This document shows positions 9,201-16,314 of a stretch of 40,676 bases of DNA, piece after piece (position 1 is the stretch's first letter; each line of letters opens with the position of its first letter). Source of the stretch: DAOTXL01 sp034434895. GTDB lineage: Bacteria; Chloroflexota; Anaerolineae; JAAYZQ01. The position numbers and the translations under genes were made by a program. The stretch spans positions 1 to 40,676 of the forward strand of contig DAOTYI010000047.1 of NCBI GenBank assembly GCA_034434895.1. Direction: 5' to 3'. Under the pieces are notes generated by a model. That model ran no database searches and had not been told where the DNA came from. It saw nothing but the letters and a program-made list of their open reading frames with translations.

Positions 9201-10119
9201 TGGAGATCACATGCTCATACTGGGTGATGCCGGTGGGCCGGATTTCGGGGATGACCGTGTCGGCCAGGGCGGGGAAGCCATAGGTGATGGCGCCCGCCGC
9301 TGTGGCATACTTCAGGTCGTCCACCTCGCCCAGGGCCAGGGCAAAAGCGAAAACGCGGTATTTGTTGTAGAGCAGGATTTCGCGGGCCTGTCCCCCCTTC
9401 ATGCCGCCGAAGGTCAGCGCCGAACGGGTGGCAAAGCCCATGGGATAGACGGTGGAGATGGTATCCAGGCCAAAGGGCACGATGTAGGTGTCGTAGCCCA
9501 TCTCCACCCCTTCTTCCATGAGCTGGTGGATGACGCTTCGGCCATTGACGTTGCCGCTGAGAAAGATCAGGATGTTGCGCTGCTGAAGCTGGCGCACGAT
9601 CTCGACGGCCGCCTGGTTGGTGCGGGCACAGCCGATGATGGCGGCAAAGCCGGGCATGCGGCCATCCACCAGTTGGATGCCCCAGCTTCGGAGCTGGATG
9701 TCATCAATCGGGCCGTTGAGGTAACCATCGGCCGGGGCGCTGGAGCCGGTCAGTTGCAGGCCGGGCATCTTTTGCGGTTCCAGGCCGTAGGCAAAGCGGA
9801 TGCCCATGATCCCTTCCTCGGCCAGGAGGGTGGCCACGCCGGCATCCAGCGTTTCACCCAGGTAGGGCAGCCAGGTTCTGTCTGCCGGTGGGCTGTGCAG
9901 CAGAGTGCGGCAATGGTCCAGCACCGGCTTGAGTCCGCCGATGTTGCTGACCTCGATGCCGGTGTAGCCCAGGATGGTGGGCAGGTAGTAGGCCGTGTTG
10001 GTGAATTTGATCTCTTTATCCGGGCCGAGCTCCACCAATGCTTTTTGCAACAGGGCGTCAAACTCATTGACGATCAGGTTTGCGCCGCGCAGAGCCCGGG
10101 TGGCGATATAGCGGGACAT
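6232..10119 (-). CDS. acsB: CO-methylating acetyl-CoA synthase with intein
   Basis: The 1295-residue precursor splices to a 751-residue acetyl-CoA synthase (Moorella AcsB is 729 aa), which joins CO, the methyl group from AcsCD and CoA at the Ni-Ni-[4Fe-4S] A-cluster. The N-extein (1-531) contains the CODH-interacting and central domains. A-cluster ligands are all present with family spacing once the intein is removed: C529, C1076, C1085 and C1095 (3, 9 and 10 residues apart, as for Moorella C506/509/518/528), and the C1162-G-C1164 motif 67 residues later (Moorella C595-G-C597). An intein occupies 532-1075. AAGGAGGAGG precedes the ATG at 10119. The gene lies downstream of acsA and ends at a strong terminator. 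Enzyme activity should require splicing. Confidence 0.96.
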   Translation of the reverse strand: MSRYIATRALRGANLIVNEFDALLQKALVELGPDKEIKFTNTAYYLPTILGYTGIEVSNIGGLKPVLDHCRTLLHSPPADRTWLPYLGETLDAGVATLLAEEGIMGIRFAYGLEPQKMPGLQLTGSSAPADGYLNGPIDDIQLRSWGIQLVDGRMPGFAAIIGCARTNQAAVEIVRQLQQRNILIFLSGNVNGRSVIHQLMEEGVEMGYDTYIVPFGLDTISTVYPMGFATRSALTFGGMKGGQAREILLYNKYRVFAFALALGEVDDLKYATAAGAITYGFPALADTVIPEIRPTGITQYEHVISMPWDDIEGADDAEKAARFVQKAIEVRGVKIKVTEVPIPVPYGSAFEGERVRKEEMRVEFGGKYSRAFEYLRMVDLDQIEDHKIEVIGPGFEEVKVGGAMDLGILVEVAGRKMQEDFEPVLERQIHYFINGASGIQHIGQRDIAWIRISKTAADKGFNLKHFGEILYARFHSDFGAIVDKVQVKIITDPALHAEWLEKARVAYDYRNKRLAEMTDEAVDEFYSCTLCLPAGEQIILADGSFMPVERLVDRVVEEQDLEVLSFNSHGLTIRPVGELFINPSPARLVKITLSNGNSLTLTANHKLLVDTPAGLEWVPAGEIKAGDYLVDGQPGLLAAPPSQTNLYIIDYLPDDYKVSDDSFILNYLKPAVLSHYGSYKTASEALAIPYQRLYSAMYEKEFPRQRLTLGEVKRIAAAAGLSWDEIKTQIHIFQAGCELKKVQLDEEVIYLAGLIASDGSVTWRGQEGQSGVYVHFTNTEPALITRFGEIVKTLFGQEPATYPFQPGVAVSGELKVVGKKPGQVSYVYNTLLGHLMAGLGIGRPDQKEKWTGEVISTMPPTLVAAFLRGLFDGDGHVAGNRAFISTGTYREAQHLHLLFKKLGIASYISQTARGYQVGTRANQDLARFREQIGSEHPAKRARLEKIGLRSDPQHTVRTDVVPLVCGRYLQALLDEYKGQLPITQLPVDYKTIKAWTGGRCRASKAKLSTLLEGLTPVVPASHPIYQDLLAWSRSNVRFEQVKQVERIASTNGKVYNFSVEETHNYLANGVVVKNCQSFAPNHVCVVSPERLGLCGAYNWLDCKASYQINPTGPNQPIPKGRAIDPWRGVFENVNAFVQQASHGSVESVTMYSIMETPMTSCGCFECIMMILPLCNGFMVVSREDPSMTPAGMTFSTLAGMAGGGLQTPGVMGHGKYFIVSKKFIRADGGLKRIVWMSSFLKETMAEELREAAIREGDPDLIDKIADERVATTEEEVLAYLEQTGHPALTMEPLM
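6895..8526 (-). other. Intein with LAGLIDADG endonuclease inside AcsB
   Basis: This in-frame 544-residue insert starts with Cys (CLPAGEQIILADGSFMPVE, block A) and has block B with T-x-x-H (LTLTANHKLLVD). Two LAGLIDADG-type motifs follow, LAGLIASDGSV (precursor residues about 751-761) and FLRGLFDGDGHV (about 865-876). It ends with YNFSVEETHNYLANG, then VVVKN before extein Cys1076. The Hint splicing domain and homing endonuclease both look complete; both endonuclease motifs retain Asp. The penultimate residue is Lys, where most inteins have His. The insertion lies between L531 and the cysteine equal to Moorella C509. Cutting it out restores the CTLCQSFAPNHVC motif, which confirms the boundaries. 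Base composition is visibly less GC-rich than the extein. Confidence 0.95.
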
Positions 10120-10135
10120 TGATACCTCCTCCTTT

Positions 10136-10214
10136 GGATATTAGATAGTTAGATATTGGATATTGGATATTGGCGTTCCCAACCCTTTAATATCTAATAT
10201 CTAATATCTAATAC
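10136..10214. repeat. 7-nt tandem repeats between acsA and acsB
   Basis: Three ATATTGG heptads (10153-10173) are followed, after a short spacer, by about four TATCTAA-type heptads up to 10213 in the opposite sense. The last heptads overlap the acsA stop codon (10208-10210). The unit belongs to the same family as the 3350-3443 block. Confidence 0.85.
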
Positions 10215-12205
10215 CTGACATCTATGTAGGCTTTGCGGCTGTACAGGTTGCGCTTTTCGGGCGGCACGGCAAAAAAGGCGGCCAGCGGAATGTCGCCACT
10301 TTGTCCGTAGCGGGTCGGGTCATATTCGACCAGGCCCAGGGCAGCCCGCTTTTTGTCAATATGTTCCAGGCTCTTGCGCACCATCTCCTGCGGATCGAGG
10401 ATGAACTCCAGCTTGCCGCCCACCTTGGACTCCCAGCCTTCGCTGATCAGGCGCTGGATCTCCTCGCTGCCGGCGATCGGGTTCTTGGTGCCAAAGATGA
10501 CGTACACGCCCGAGGCCACAAAGTAGGCGCCGATAGACAGAGCCTTCTCGCTCATCCACTCCGGAGCCAGGCCCACCGCCGGCAGGTCGGCGATGTCTTC
10601 GCCCAGGCCGCCTTCGGTGGCCATCTGCGTGGCCACGGTCAGGATGCGGGTGTTGTCCACGCAGGAGCCCAGGTGGAGCACCGGTGGGATGCCGATGGCC
10701 TCGCACACCTCGCGCAGGCCCGGCCCGGCGTAGCGCAGGGCTTCCGGCCCCAGCAGGCCCAGCTTGGCGACCGAAATGGCGCTGCAACCGGTCTGGACGA
10801 CCAACACATCGTTCTTGATCAGCTCCTGCACGACATAATTGTGGGTATAGTCGTGGGGGGTTCGGGGGTTGTTGCAGCCCACCACCCCGGCCACGCCCCG
10901 GATGCGACCGGCGATAATGGCATCGTTCAGCGGGCGGAAGGAGCCACGGTAATAGCCGCCCTGCATATAGCGCAGGTATTCATGGCTGAAACCGGCCACC
11001 AACGGGGCGCTGACGTTGGGGATGTACACCCTTTCGCTCTTGCCCCGGTTGGGATAGTTGTCAATGCCGATCTTGACGATCTCTTTGGCGATCTTGAGGG
11101 CTTCCCGTTCGTTGAACTGCATATGAATGGCCCCCTTGATCTTGGCCTTGCGGGAGGTGGTGATCAGCTTGGTGTGGTAGCGCTCGGCCATGGGCACCAG
11201 GGCCTGCATGATGCACTGGATGTCCACCACCATCGCCTCGACGACGCCGGTGGCGATGGCCAGCTCCTGGCTCAAAAAGTTGCCGGCCGAGCGCACCCCC
11301 TGGCGCATCAGCGTCTCGTTGGCCGTGCAGCAGATGCCGGTCAGGTTGATGCCGGTTGCCCCCTTGCTCCTGGCATACTCGATCATCTCCGGGTCCTGGC
11401 AGGCCATCAAGATCATCTCCGACAGCAGCGGCTCGTGGCCGTGGACGATGATGTTGACCTGGTCCTCTTCCAGGGCGCCCATGTTGACCTCGCTGGTCAG
11501 CGGCACCGGCGTGCCAAAGAGGATGTCGGTGATGTCGGTGGACAGCATCGAACCACCCCAGCCGTCGGCCAGGGCTGTGCGCAGGGCATGGTCCAGGATA
11601 TGTTCGGCGTCCTGGTCATTGCCGATGTGGGTGCGATGCAGCGTCTCAACCACTTCGCGGTCAATGCCCCTGGGGGCGATGTCCAGCTCTTTCCAGATCT
11701 GCTGGCGCTTCTTGGGCGCGCGCTCCAGGTATTTGAGGGGGCCGTGCTGCTGCCCAAACTGGGCCAGGGCGGCCTCGGCCACATCCCGGGTGATGTCGTT
11801 GAGGTCCCGGCCCTGCACAGGGACGCCCAGGAAGTGGGCCACTTCGACCAGTTTGCCCACATCGCGGACGCGGTAATCGGGGGCATGGCCTTCGGCCACG
11901 GCCAGCAGGGCCAGGGCCATATCGCGCCCGTGGTCCGAATGGGCCGCCGAGCCGGCCGCAATCTGGCGGGCCAGATTGCGGGCCACCACCGTGTCCAAAG
12001 TGGCCCCGCAGATGCCGGTGGTGACTTTGCCCACCAGCCGGCAGGGCCCCATGGCGCAGATCTTGCAGCAGACCCCGTCGCTGCCGATGGGACAGGGTTT
12101 GATGTTTTCGGCGCGATCGAAAGCGGTCTCGATCCCCTTTTCCCGGGTGATCTCCAACATTTGCTCGACTGCCGGGTCAGCACTTAGTGATGCATATTTC
12201 CCCAT
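10208..12205 (-). CDS. acsA: Anaerobic CO dehydrogenase catalytic subunit (AcsA/CooS type)
   Basis: The 665-residue Ni-CODH reduces CO2 to CO, which is channelled to AcsB. The N-terminus has the D-cluster cysteines C38 and C46 and the B-cluster cysteines C47, C50, C55 and C66 (VCCKICAMGPC ... GICG), at positions almost equal to those of Carboxydothermus CooS-II. The C-cluster ligands are visible: H255/H257 in VHGHEP, C292/C293 in GICCTAN, C331 in DIQC, C444 in GCNNPR, C474 in TGCSAIS and C515 in SCVDNTR. The segment between the last two is about nine residues shorter than in CooS-II. The RBS GGAAGGGAAAG precedes the ATG. It is the bacterial single-subunit type, as expected with AcsB, and not the archaeal CdhA. 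Confidence 0.96.
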   Translation of the reverse strand: MGKYASLSADPAVEQMLEITREKGIETAFDRAENIKPCPIGSDGVCCKICAMGPCRLVGKVTTGICGATLDTVVARNLARQIAAGSAAHSDHGRDMALALLAVAEGHAPDYRVRDVGKLVEVAHFLGVPVQGRDLNDITRDVAEAALAQFGQQHGPLKYLERAPKKRQQIWKELDIAPRGIDREVVETLHRTHIGNDQDAEHILDHALRTALADGWGGSMLSTDITDILFGTPVPLTSEVNMGALEEDQVNIIVHGHEPLLSEMILMACQDPEMIEYARSKGATGINLTGICCTANETLMRQGVRSAGNFLSQELAIATGVVEAMVVDIQCIMQALVPMAERYHTKLITTSRKAKIKGAIHMQFNEREALKIAKEIVKIGIDNYPNRGKSERVYIPNVSAPLVAGFSHEYLRYMQGGYYRGSFRPLNDAIIAGRIRGVAGVVGCNNPRTPHDYTHNYVVQELIKNDVLVVQTGCSAISVAKLGLLGPEALRYAGPGLREVCEAIGIPPVLHLGSCVDNTRILTVATQMATEGGLGEDIADLPAVGLAPEWMSEKALSIGAYFVASGVYVIFGTKNPIAGSEEIQRLISEGWESKVGGKLEFILDPQEMVRKSLEHIDKKRAALGLVEYDPTRYGQSGDIPLAAFFAVPPEKRNLYSRKAYIDVRY

Positions 12206-12235
12206 TTCTTTCCCTTCCTTCTAGAATGGGCAAAC

Positions 12236-12280
12236 GCTCATTCGCTCATTCGCTTGCTCATTCACTCATTTCCTTATTTC
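12236..12280. repeat. 8-nt imperfect tandem repeat before acsA
   Basis: GCTCATTC is repeated (GCTCATTC GCTCATTC GCTTGCTCATTC ACTCATTT), decaying into CCTTATTT. It fills the gap between the HMA-like gene stop (12281) and the acsA RBS. Confidence 0.75.
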
Positions 12281-12613
12281 CTAATACTTGCGAAAGTCGC
12301 CCGACATCTCCAGATCGCGCATGTCGGTCTCGGTGATCCGTTCCTGGAAGCGAAACCAGTCGGATGAGTCGTCTGTGCGCGGCGGATAAAGGGGAAGTGC
12401 CGGTTCTGCGGTGGGGGTGTAGCCGGCCTTGACCAACGCATTTTCCAGGGCCTCGGGCGTGACGGCCGCCGGGTCATATTCGACCAACACATCTTTGTAG
12501 AGTGAGCTGGCGACGACATTTTGGACGCCGGGTACCTGGCTCAACGCCTCACGCACGGCCAGGACGTGATGATCGGCCCACAGCGCCGGAAGGTTGAAGG
12601 TTACTTTCTCCAT
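12281..12613 (-). CDS. HMA-fold small protein lacking CxxC, CODH-associated
   Basis: The 110-residue product (MEKVTFNLPALWADHHVLAV...) has the beta-alpha-beta-beta-alpha-beta pattern of heavy-metal-associated (CopZ/Atx1) domains over residues 1-70: VPGVQNVVASSLYKDVLVEYDPAAVTPEALENALVKAGYTP. The metal site of HMA proteins (M-x-C-x-x-C) is replaced by LPALWADHH, so cysteine coordination is lost but two adjacent histidines (H15, H16) lie nearby. The charged tail (DMRDLEMSGDFRKY) has no family I recognise. AAGGAGGG precedes the ATG at 12613; a longer reading from 12682 would overlap the promoter, so this start is preferred. It is the first gene of the acsA-acsB unit, so a role in metal delivery or assembly of CODH/ACS is a reasonable inference, not shown. 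Confidence 0.8.
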   Translation of the reverse strand: MEKVTFNLPALWADHHVLAVREALSQVPGVQNVVASSLYKDVLVEYDPAAVTPEALENALVKAGYTPTAEPALPLYPPRTDDSSDWFRFQERITETDMRDLEMSGDFRKY

Positions 12614-12665
12614 CTGATTCCCTCCTTGGTGCCAATGGTGAGAGCTTGTCCGGAATGGCAAATCT

Positions 12666-12693
12666 ATTATAGCACAGAGCACCTGTTTCGCAA
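12666..12693 (-). promoter_or_regulatory. Promoter of the HMA-acsA-acsB unit
   Basis: TATAAT (12671-12666) is preceded at 16 nt by TTGCGA (12693-12688; alternatively TTTGCG at 17 nt). The predicted start is near 12659, about 45 nt upstream of the ATG at 12613. Confidence 0.6.
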
Positions 12694-12737
12694 ATTCTGC
12701 TATCCAAAAAGTTGTAAATGTAAATTGTCAGCTTTGA

Positions 12738-12770
12738 GAGATGGGGAGGGTACTCCGCCCTCCCCATCTC
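12738..12770 (-). terminator. Hairpin after fhs
   Basis: Perfect 13-bp arms GAGATGGGGAGGG (12738-12750) and CCCTCCCCATCTC (12758-12770) surround a 7-nt loop, 14 nt past the fhs stop. The U-tract is poor. Position and the following promoter support a transcript boundary. Confidence 0.6.
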
Positions 12771-12783
12771 GATTAACGCACAT

Positions 12784-14655
12784 TTAGAACAGGCCGACCA
12801 CGCGGCCGGTCTTCAGATCCAGGTCCACGTCGGTAAAGGCCGGGCGGGTGGGCAGGCCGGGCATGGTGCGCATCGTGCCGCACAGCGGGTAGAGGAAGCC
12901 GGCGCCCACGCTGGCCCGGATATCAACGACCGGCAATGTCCAACCGCGCGGTGCCCCTTTGATGGTCGGGTCGTGGGTGAAGGACAGATGGGTTTTGGCC
13001 ATGCAGATCGGCAGGTGGCTCAGCCCCATGTTGGTAAAGAGCCTGATCTTTTCGTCCGCTTCCGGCGTATAACTGACGGCATCGGCGCGGTAGATCTCGG
13101 TGGCGATGATCTCGATCTTTTCCTTGATCGAGATGTCATCTGGGTAGAGGAAGTGGAAGTTGGACGGTTTTTCGCAGGCCTTCATCACGGCCTGGGCCAG
13201 CTCGACACCGCCGGCACCGCCGTCGGCCCACACCGTGCTGACCACCGCATCCTCGGCCCCACTTTCCTGGGCTCGCCTGCGGATCAGTTCGATCTCGGCC
13301 TCGGTGTCATCCTTGAAGCGGTTGATGGCCACCACCACCGGCACGCCGAACTTGAGCACATTTTCGACGTGCTGCATCAGGTTGGGCAGGCCCTTTTCCA
13401 GCAGCTCCAGGTTTTCCTGGGTGTAGGCTTTGTCCAGCGGCTTGCCGGCGACCACCTTGGGGCCGCCGCCATGCATCTTCAGGGCGCGGACGGTGCAGAC
13501 CAGCACCACGCAGTTGGGCACCAGACCGCTGACGCGGCATTTGATATTCATGAACTTTTCCATGCCGCAGTCAGCGCCAAAGCCCGATTCGGTGACCACA
13601 TAGCCATCCGGCCCCACCAGTTTCAGGGCGATCCGATCGGCCAGGATGGAGTTGTTGCCCTGGGCGATGTTGGCAAAGGGGCCGCAGTGAACAAAGGTTG
13701 GGCTGCCCATCAGGGTCTGCATCAGGTTGGGCATGATGGCATCCTTGAGCAGGACGGTCATGGCCCCGGCCACATTCAGATCTTCGGCCGTGATCGGTTC
13801 ACCCTTCTTGTTGGTACCGATGATAATGCGCCCCATCCGTTCGCGCAGGTCTTCCAGGCCGCTGCACAACGCCAGGGCGGCCATGATCTCCGAGGCAACG
13901 GTAATGTCGTAGCCGGCCTGGCGCGGCGGCCCGTCGTTCACCGTGCCCAGCCCGATGATGATGTTGCGCAGCGAAGCATCGCTGACATCCACCACCCGCC
14001 GCCACTGGATGGAATAGGGGTCAATGTCCAGGCGGAACATCCGCTCCCGGTCGGCCTCGCTCAGGTCGGAGGGCCTTTCCGATTGGATGCCCAGTTTGGC
14101 CAGGCGCTTGCGCATGGAGGGGGTATAGGTGTCGTCCGGGCAGAGGGCATTGGCCAGGAATTTGGTGCTCCAGCGGGACTCCTTTTGCAGGCGGTTGTCA
14201 ATGGCTGCGGCCAGCAGGTTGTGGGCTGCCCCCACGGCGTGGATGTCACCGGTCAGGTGCAGATTAAAGTCCTCCATCGAAACGACCTGGGCATAGCCGC
14301 CGCCGGCCGCACCCCCCTTGATGCCAAAGGTCGGCCCCTGGGAGGGTTGGCGGATGCAGGTAACGATCTTTTTGCCCAGGTAGGCCAATCCCTGGCTGAG
14401 GCCGATGGTGGTCACCGTTTTGCCTTCGCCCAAAGGGGTGGGGGTGATGGCCGTCACGTCAATATACTTGCCGTTGGGCCGGTCGGCCAGCCGGTCCAGG
14501 ACGTTGAGATGGACCTTGGCTTTGTACTTGCCATACAGGTCCAGATCCTCTTCATCCAGACCCACATCTCGGGCCACTTCTATGATGGGCCGCATCCTGG
14601 CTTCCTGGGCGATCTCGATGTCGCTGGGTACGGGGCGCTTGATCTCGACAAGCAT
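12784..14655 (-). CDS. fhs: Formate-tetrahydrofolate ligase
   Basis: The 623-residue enzyme makes 10-formyl-THF from formate, ATP and THF, the entry step of the methyl branch. The ATP loop is PTPLGEGKTVTT (about residues 72-83). QPSQGPTFGIKGGAAGGGYAQV, GDIHAVGAAHNLLAAAIDNR, VVDVSDASLRNIIIGLG, DITVASEIMAALAL, GPFANIAQGNNSI and MPGLPTRPAF are family signatures. It is about 65 residues longer than the acetogen enzyme (about 559 aa). The extra segment after AIDNR (PSMRKRLAKLGIQSERPSDL...) matches the long form known from eukaryotic C1-THF synthases. The ATG at 14655 is chosen because AGAGGAGG lies 5 nt upstream. It follows the cNMP-binding gene after a hairpin. Confidence 0.96.
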   Translation of the reverse strand: MLVEIKRPVPSDIEIAQEARMRPIIEVARDVGLDEEDLDLYGKYKAKVHLNVLDRLADRPNGKYIDVTAITPTPLGEGKTVTTIGLSQGLAYLGKKIVTCIRQPSQGPTFGIKGGAAGGGYAQVVSMEDFNLHLTGDIHAVGAAHNLLAAAIDNRLQKESRWSTKFLANALCPDDTYTPSMRKRLAKLGIQSERPSDLSEADRERMFRLDIDPYSIQWRRVVDVSDASLRNIIIGLGTVNDGPPRQAGYDITVASEIMAALALCSGLEDLRERMGRIIIGTNKKGEPITAEDLNVAGAMTVLLKDAIMPNLMQTLMGSPTFVHCGPFANIAQGNNSILADRIALKLVGPDGYVVTESGFGADCGMEKFMNIKCRVSGLVPNCVVLVCTVRALKMHGGGPKVVAGKPLDKAYTQENLELLEKGLPNLMQHVENVLKFGVPVVVAINRFKDDTEAEIELIRRRAQESGAEDAVVSTVWADGGAGGVELAQAVMKACEKPSNFHFLYPDDISIKEKIEIIATEIYRADAVSYTPEADEKIRLFTNMGLSHLPICMAKTHLSFTHDPTIKGAPRGWTLPVVDIRASVGAGFLYPLCGTMRTMPGLPTRPAFTDVDLDLKTGRVVGLF

Positions 14656-14723
14656 GTTAACCTCCTCTGTCGTATTTCTTGAGAATCTATCGTAACCGAA
14701 GGTTCTGGGGTGCAATGTCACTG

Positions 14724-14754
14724 GAGTAGCACAGGCTCTAAGCCTGTGCTACTC
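14724..14754. repeat. Perfect 14-bp inverted repeat (REP-like)
   Basis: GAGTAGCACAGGCT (14724-14737) and AGCCTGTGCTACTC (14741-14754) flank a 3-nt loop, starting 1 nt after the stop of the cNMP-binding gene. There is no U-tract. A half copy (AAGCCTGTGCT) lies at 29138-29148 in the hdrA2 leader, so this looks like a dispersed intergenic palindrome. Confidence 0.75.
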
Positions 14755-14755
14755 A

Positions 14756-15232
14756 TCATCCGTGGCTGATAAGCCCCGGTGTCAGGGCTGAGGTCAACGC
14801 GGTCCGCGCTTTGCGAAGCCGGGAAGCGACAACAGCCGAGGCGTTTTTCATCACAATGAATCCGGCGGCCGGGTTCTCTGCCAGCAGGCGCATCAGTTCC
14901 TGGCTCTCTATGACAACGACCCTGGTGGGCTCCAGGCACACGGCTGTCGAGGTGTAGGTATACGGTTCGATGATGGCCGACCAGCCAAAGATCTCGCCTG
15001 CATCGCGGATGGCGGTGACCATCACCTTTTCCCTGCCGGCCGGCGTGTCAATCCGCAGAGTCACCAGCCCATGTTCCATCACATAGAGATGGCGGGCCGG
15101 CGTGCCCTCCTCAAAGAGGATAGCCCCGCGCGGATATTCCGCTTCCTGGCACAGGGCGATGATCTCCTGGAGAACTTCCAGGCTCAAGCCTTTGAACAGC
15201 TCCGATCGTTCGATCAGCTCCAGAGACGGCAT
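14756..15232 (-). CDS. Single-domain cyclic-nucleotide-binding protein (Crp/Fnr sensor domain)
   Basis: The 158-residue product is a cNMP-binding beta-roll domain: FKGLSLEVLQEIIALCQEAEYPRGAILFEEGTPARHLYVMEHGLVTLRI, then GEIFGWSAIIEPYTYTSTAVCLEPTRVVVIESQELMRLL. The C-terminus ends after the long C-helix, and the helix-turn-helix of Crp/Fnr proteins (about 70 residues more) is absent. It therefore probably does not bind DNA by itself; it may bind a ligand and act on a partner. The phosphate-binding cassette (GEIFGWSAI) lacks the Arg-rich form of true cAMP binders, so the ligand is unclear. The RBS AAAGGAGGAG is strong and the gene has its own promoter. It lies just upstream of fhs. Confidence 0.85.
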   Translation of the reverse strand: MPSLELIERSELFKGLSLEVLQEIIALCQEAEYPRGAILFEEGTPARHLYVMEHGLVTLRIDTPAGREKVMVTAIRDAGEIFGWSAIIEPYTYTSTAVCLEPTRVVVIESQELMRLLAENPAAGFIVMKNASAVVASRLRKARTALTSALTPGLISHG

Positions 15233-15300
15233 TTTCTCCTCCTTTTTTTATTGCCGGCAACTATGCCATCGGTTGCATAAACCGGGAAGCTCACGCTGCC

Positions 15301-15329
15301 AGTTTACCACAGGCACCCTCGCTTGTCAA
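15301..15329 (-). promoter_or_regulatory. Sigma70-like promoter of the cNMP-binding gene (and fhs)
   Basis: TTGACA (15329-15324), a 17-nt spacer and TAAACT (15306-15301) give a near-consensus promoter. The predicted start is near 15294, about 60 nt before the ATG at 15232. Confidence 0.75.
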
Positions 15330-15370
15330 ACAAAGCCTGTTTTATGACCGGCAGTCAGTGATCCGGTTGC

Positions 15371-16249
15371 CTACCTGACCTGCCGCCGGGCTGCCTCCAG
15401 CACGTTCAGGCAGAGCATGACGTTGGTCATCGGTCCGGTGCCGCCCGGCACAGGGGTGATCAGGCCGGCCACTTCGACCGCCTCGGCGTAGGCCACGTCG
15501 CCCACCATCTTGCCTTCTACCTCGTTGACGCCAAAGTCTACGACGACCGCCCCCGGCTTGATCCAGTCGCCCCGGACCATCTCGGCCCGGCCCACCGCCA
15601 CGCACAGGATATCGGCCCCCCGGCAGATGGCGGGCAGGTCTTTGCTGCGCGAGTGACAGATGGTGACGGTGGCATTCTCGCGCATCAGCAGCAGGGCCAT
15701 CGGCTTGCCGACAATGTTGGAGCGGCCCAGGACCACGGCGTTTTGGCCGTTGAACTCTACCCCGTAGCGGCGCATCAGCTCCAGGCCGCCGGCGGGGGTG
15801 GCCGGGACGAAGAAGGGTCCCACGCCCGCCGGACGTCCGGCCGGGGCAGCCATGGCCAGCCGCCCGGCGTTGACCTCGTGCACACCGTCCACATCCTTGT
15901 CGGGCGAGAGCGCGGCCTTGACCGCCCCTTCATCCACCCCTTTGGGCATCGGCTCCTGGACCATGATGCCGTGGACGGTGGGATCGGCGTTCAATCGGGC
16001 GACCAGGGCGACCAGCTCCTCCTGGCTGGCGGTCTCGGGCAACACGTGAAGCTGGGCTTCCATCCCTCGCGCGGCCATCGTCTTTTTGATGGCCCCGGCA
16101 TACCATACTGAGCCGGGGTCCTCGCCGGCGCGCACCACGGCAATCGTCGGCGTGATGCCGGTTTTCTCCTTGAACTCGGCCACGGCGGCGTCAATCTCGG
16201 CCTGCATCGTTTTGGCTATCGCTTTTCCGTCCAGAAGGGTTGCAGTCAT
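15371..16249 (-). CDS. folD: Methylenetetrahydrofolate dehydrogenase, FolD family (probably lacks cyclohydrolase activity)
   Basis: The 292-residue FolD-family enzyme interconverts methylene-THF and methenyl-THF with NAD(P). Its features are Y50 in SVWYAGAIKK, VQEPMP (Gln of the active site), DKDVDGVHEVNAGRLA (catalytic Asp), the Rossmann motif VVLGRSNIVGKPMA and the C-terminal ITPVPGGTGPMTNVML signature. The lysine essential for the cyclohydrolase half reaction (E. coli K54, human K56, in the Y-x-x-x-K motif) is Ile54; the codon is ATC at about 16098. The alignment around it is gap-free. A separate cyclohydrolase (fchA) is encoded immediately upstream, so the missing activity is covered. The RBS is GGGAG. 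The gap to fchA has GCCTCTT tandem repeats. Confidence 0.93.
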   Translation of the reverse strand: MTATLLDGKAIAKTMQAEIDAAVAEFKEKTGITPTIAVVRAGEDPGSVWYAGAIKKTMAARGMEAQLHVLPETASQEELVALVARLNADPTVHGIMVQEPMPKGVDEGAVKAALSPDKDVDGVHEVNAGRLAMAAPAGRPAGVGPFFVPATPAGGLELMRRYGVEFNGQNAVVLGRSNIVGKPMALLLMRENATVTICHSRSKDLPAICRGADILCVAVGRAEMVRGDWIKPGAVVVDFGVNEVEGKMVGDVAYAEAVEVAGLITPVPGGTGPMTNVMLCLNVLEAARRQVR

Positions 16250-16290
16250 TTGTTTTCTCCCTGTTGTTTCTTACGCAATGCGCAGTACGT

Positions 16291-16314
16291 CCTGCCTCTT
16301 GCCTCTTGCCTGGC
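16291..16314. repeat. Short 7-nt repeat between fchA and folD
   Basis: GCCTCTT occurs twice (16294-16300, 16301-16307), followed by GCCTGGC. The tract abuts the fchA stop codon. It is a further member of the period-7 repeats seen at other gene boundaries in the cluster. Confidence 0.55.

Noticed and set aside
8629..10122. 497-codon plus-strand ORF opposite acsB
   Set aside because: It is a mirror of the high-GC acsB frame, with His/Asp/Gly-rich low-complexity translation and no RBS or family signature. The same applies to the long plus ORFs at 408-1472, 10301-12187, 12973-14682, 17155-18678 and 25927-28011.
10208..12205. CODH lacking a C-cluster cysteine
   Set aside because: At first the last ligand seemed missing because no cysteine follows residue 515. 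Aligning GCNN, TGCS and SCVDNTR to CooS-II shows that C515 is that ligand, with about nine residues deleted before it.
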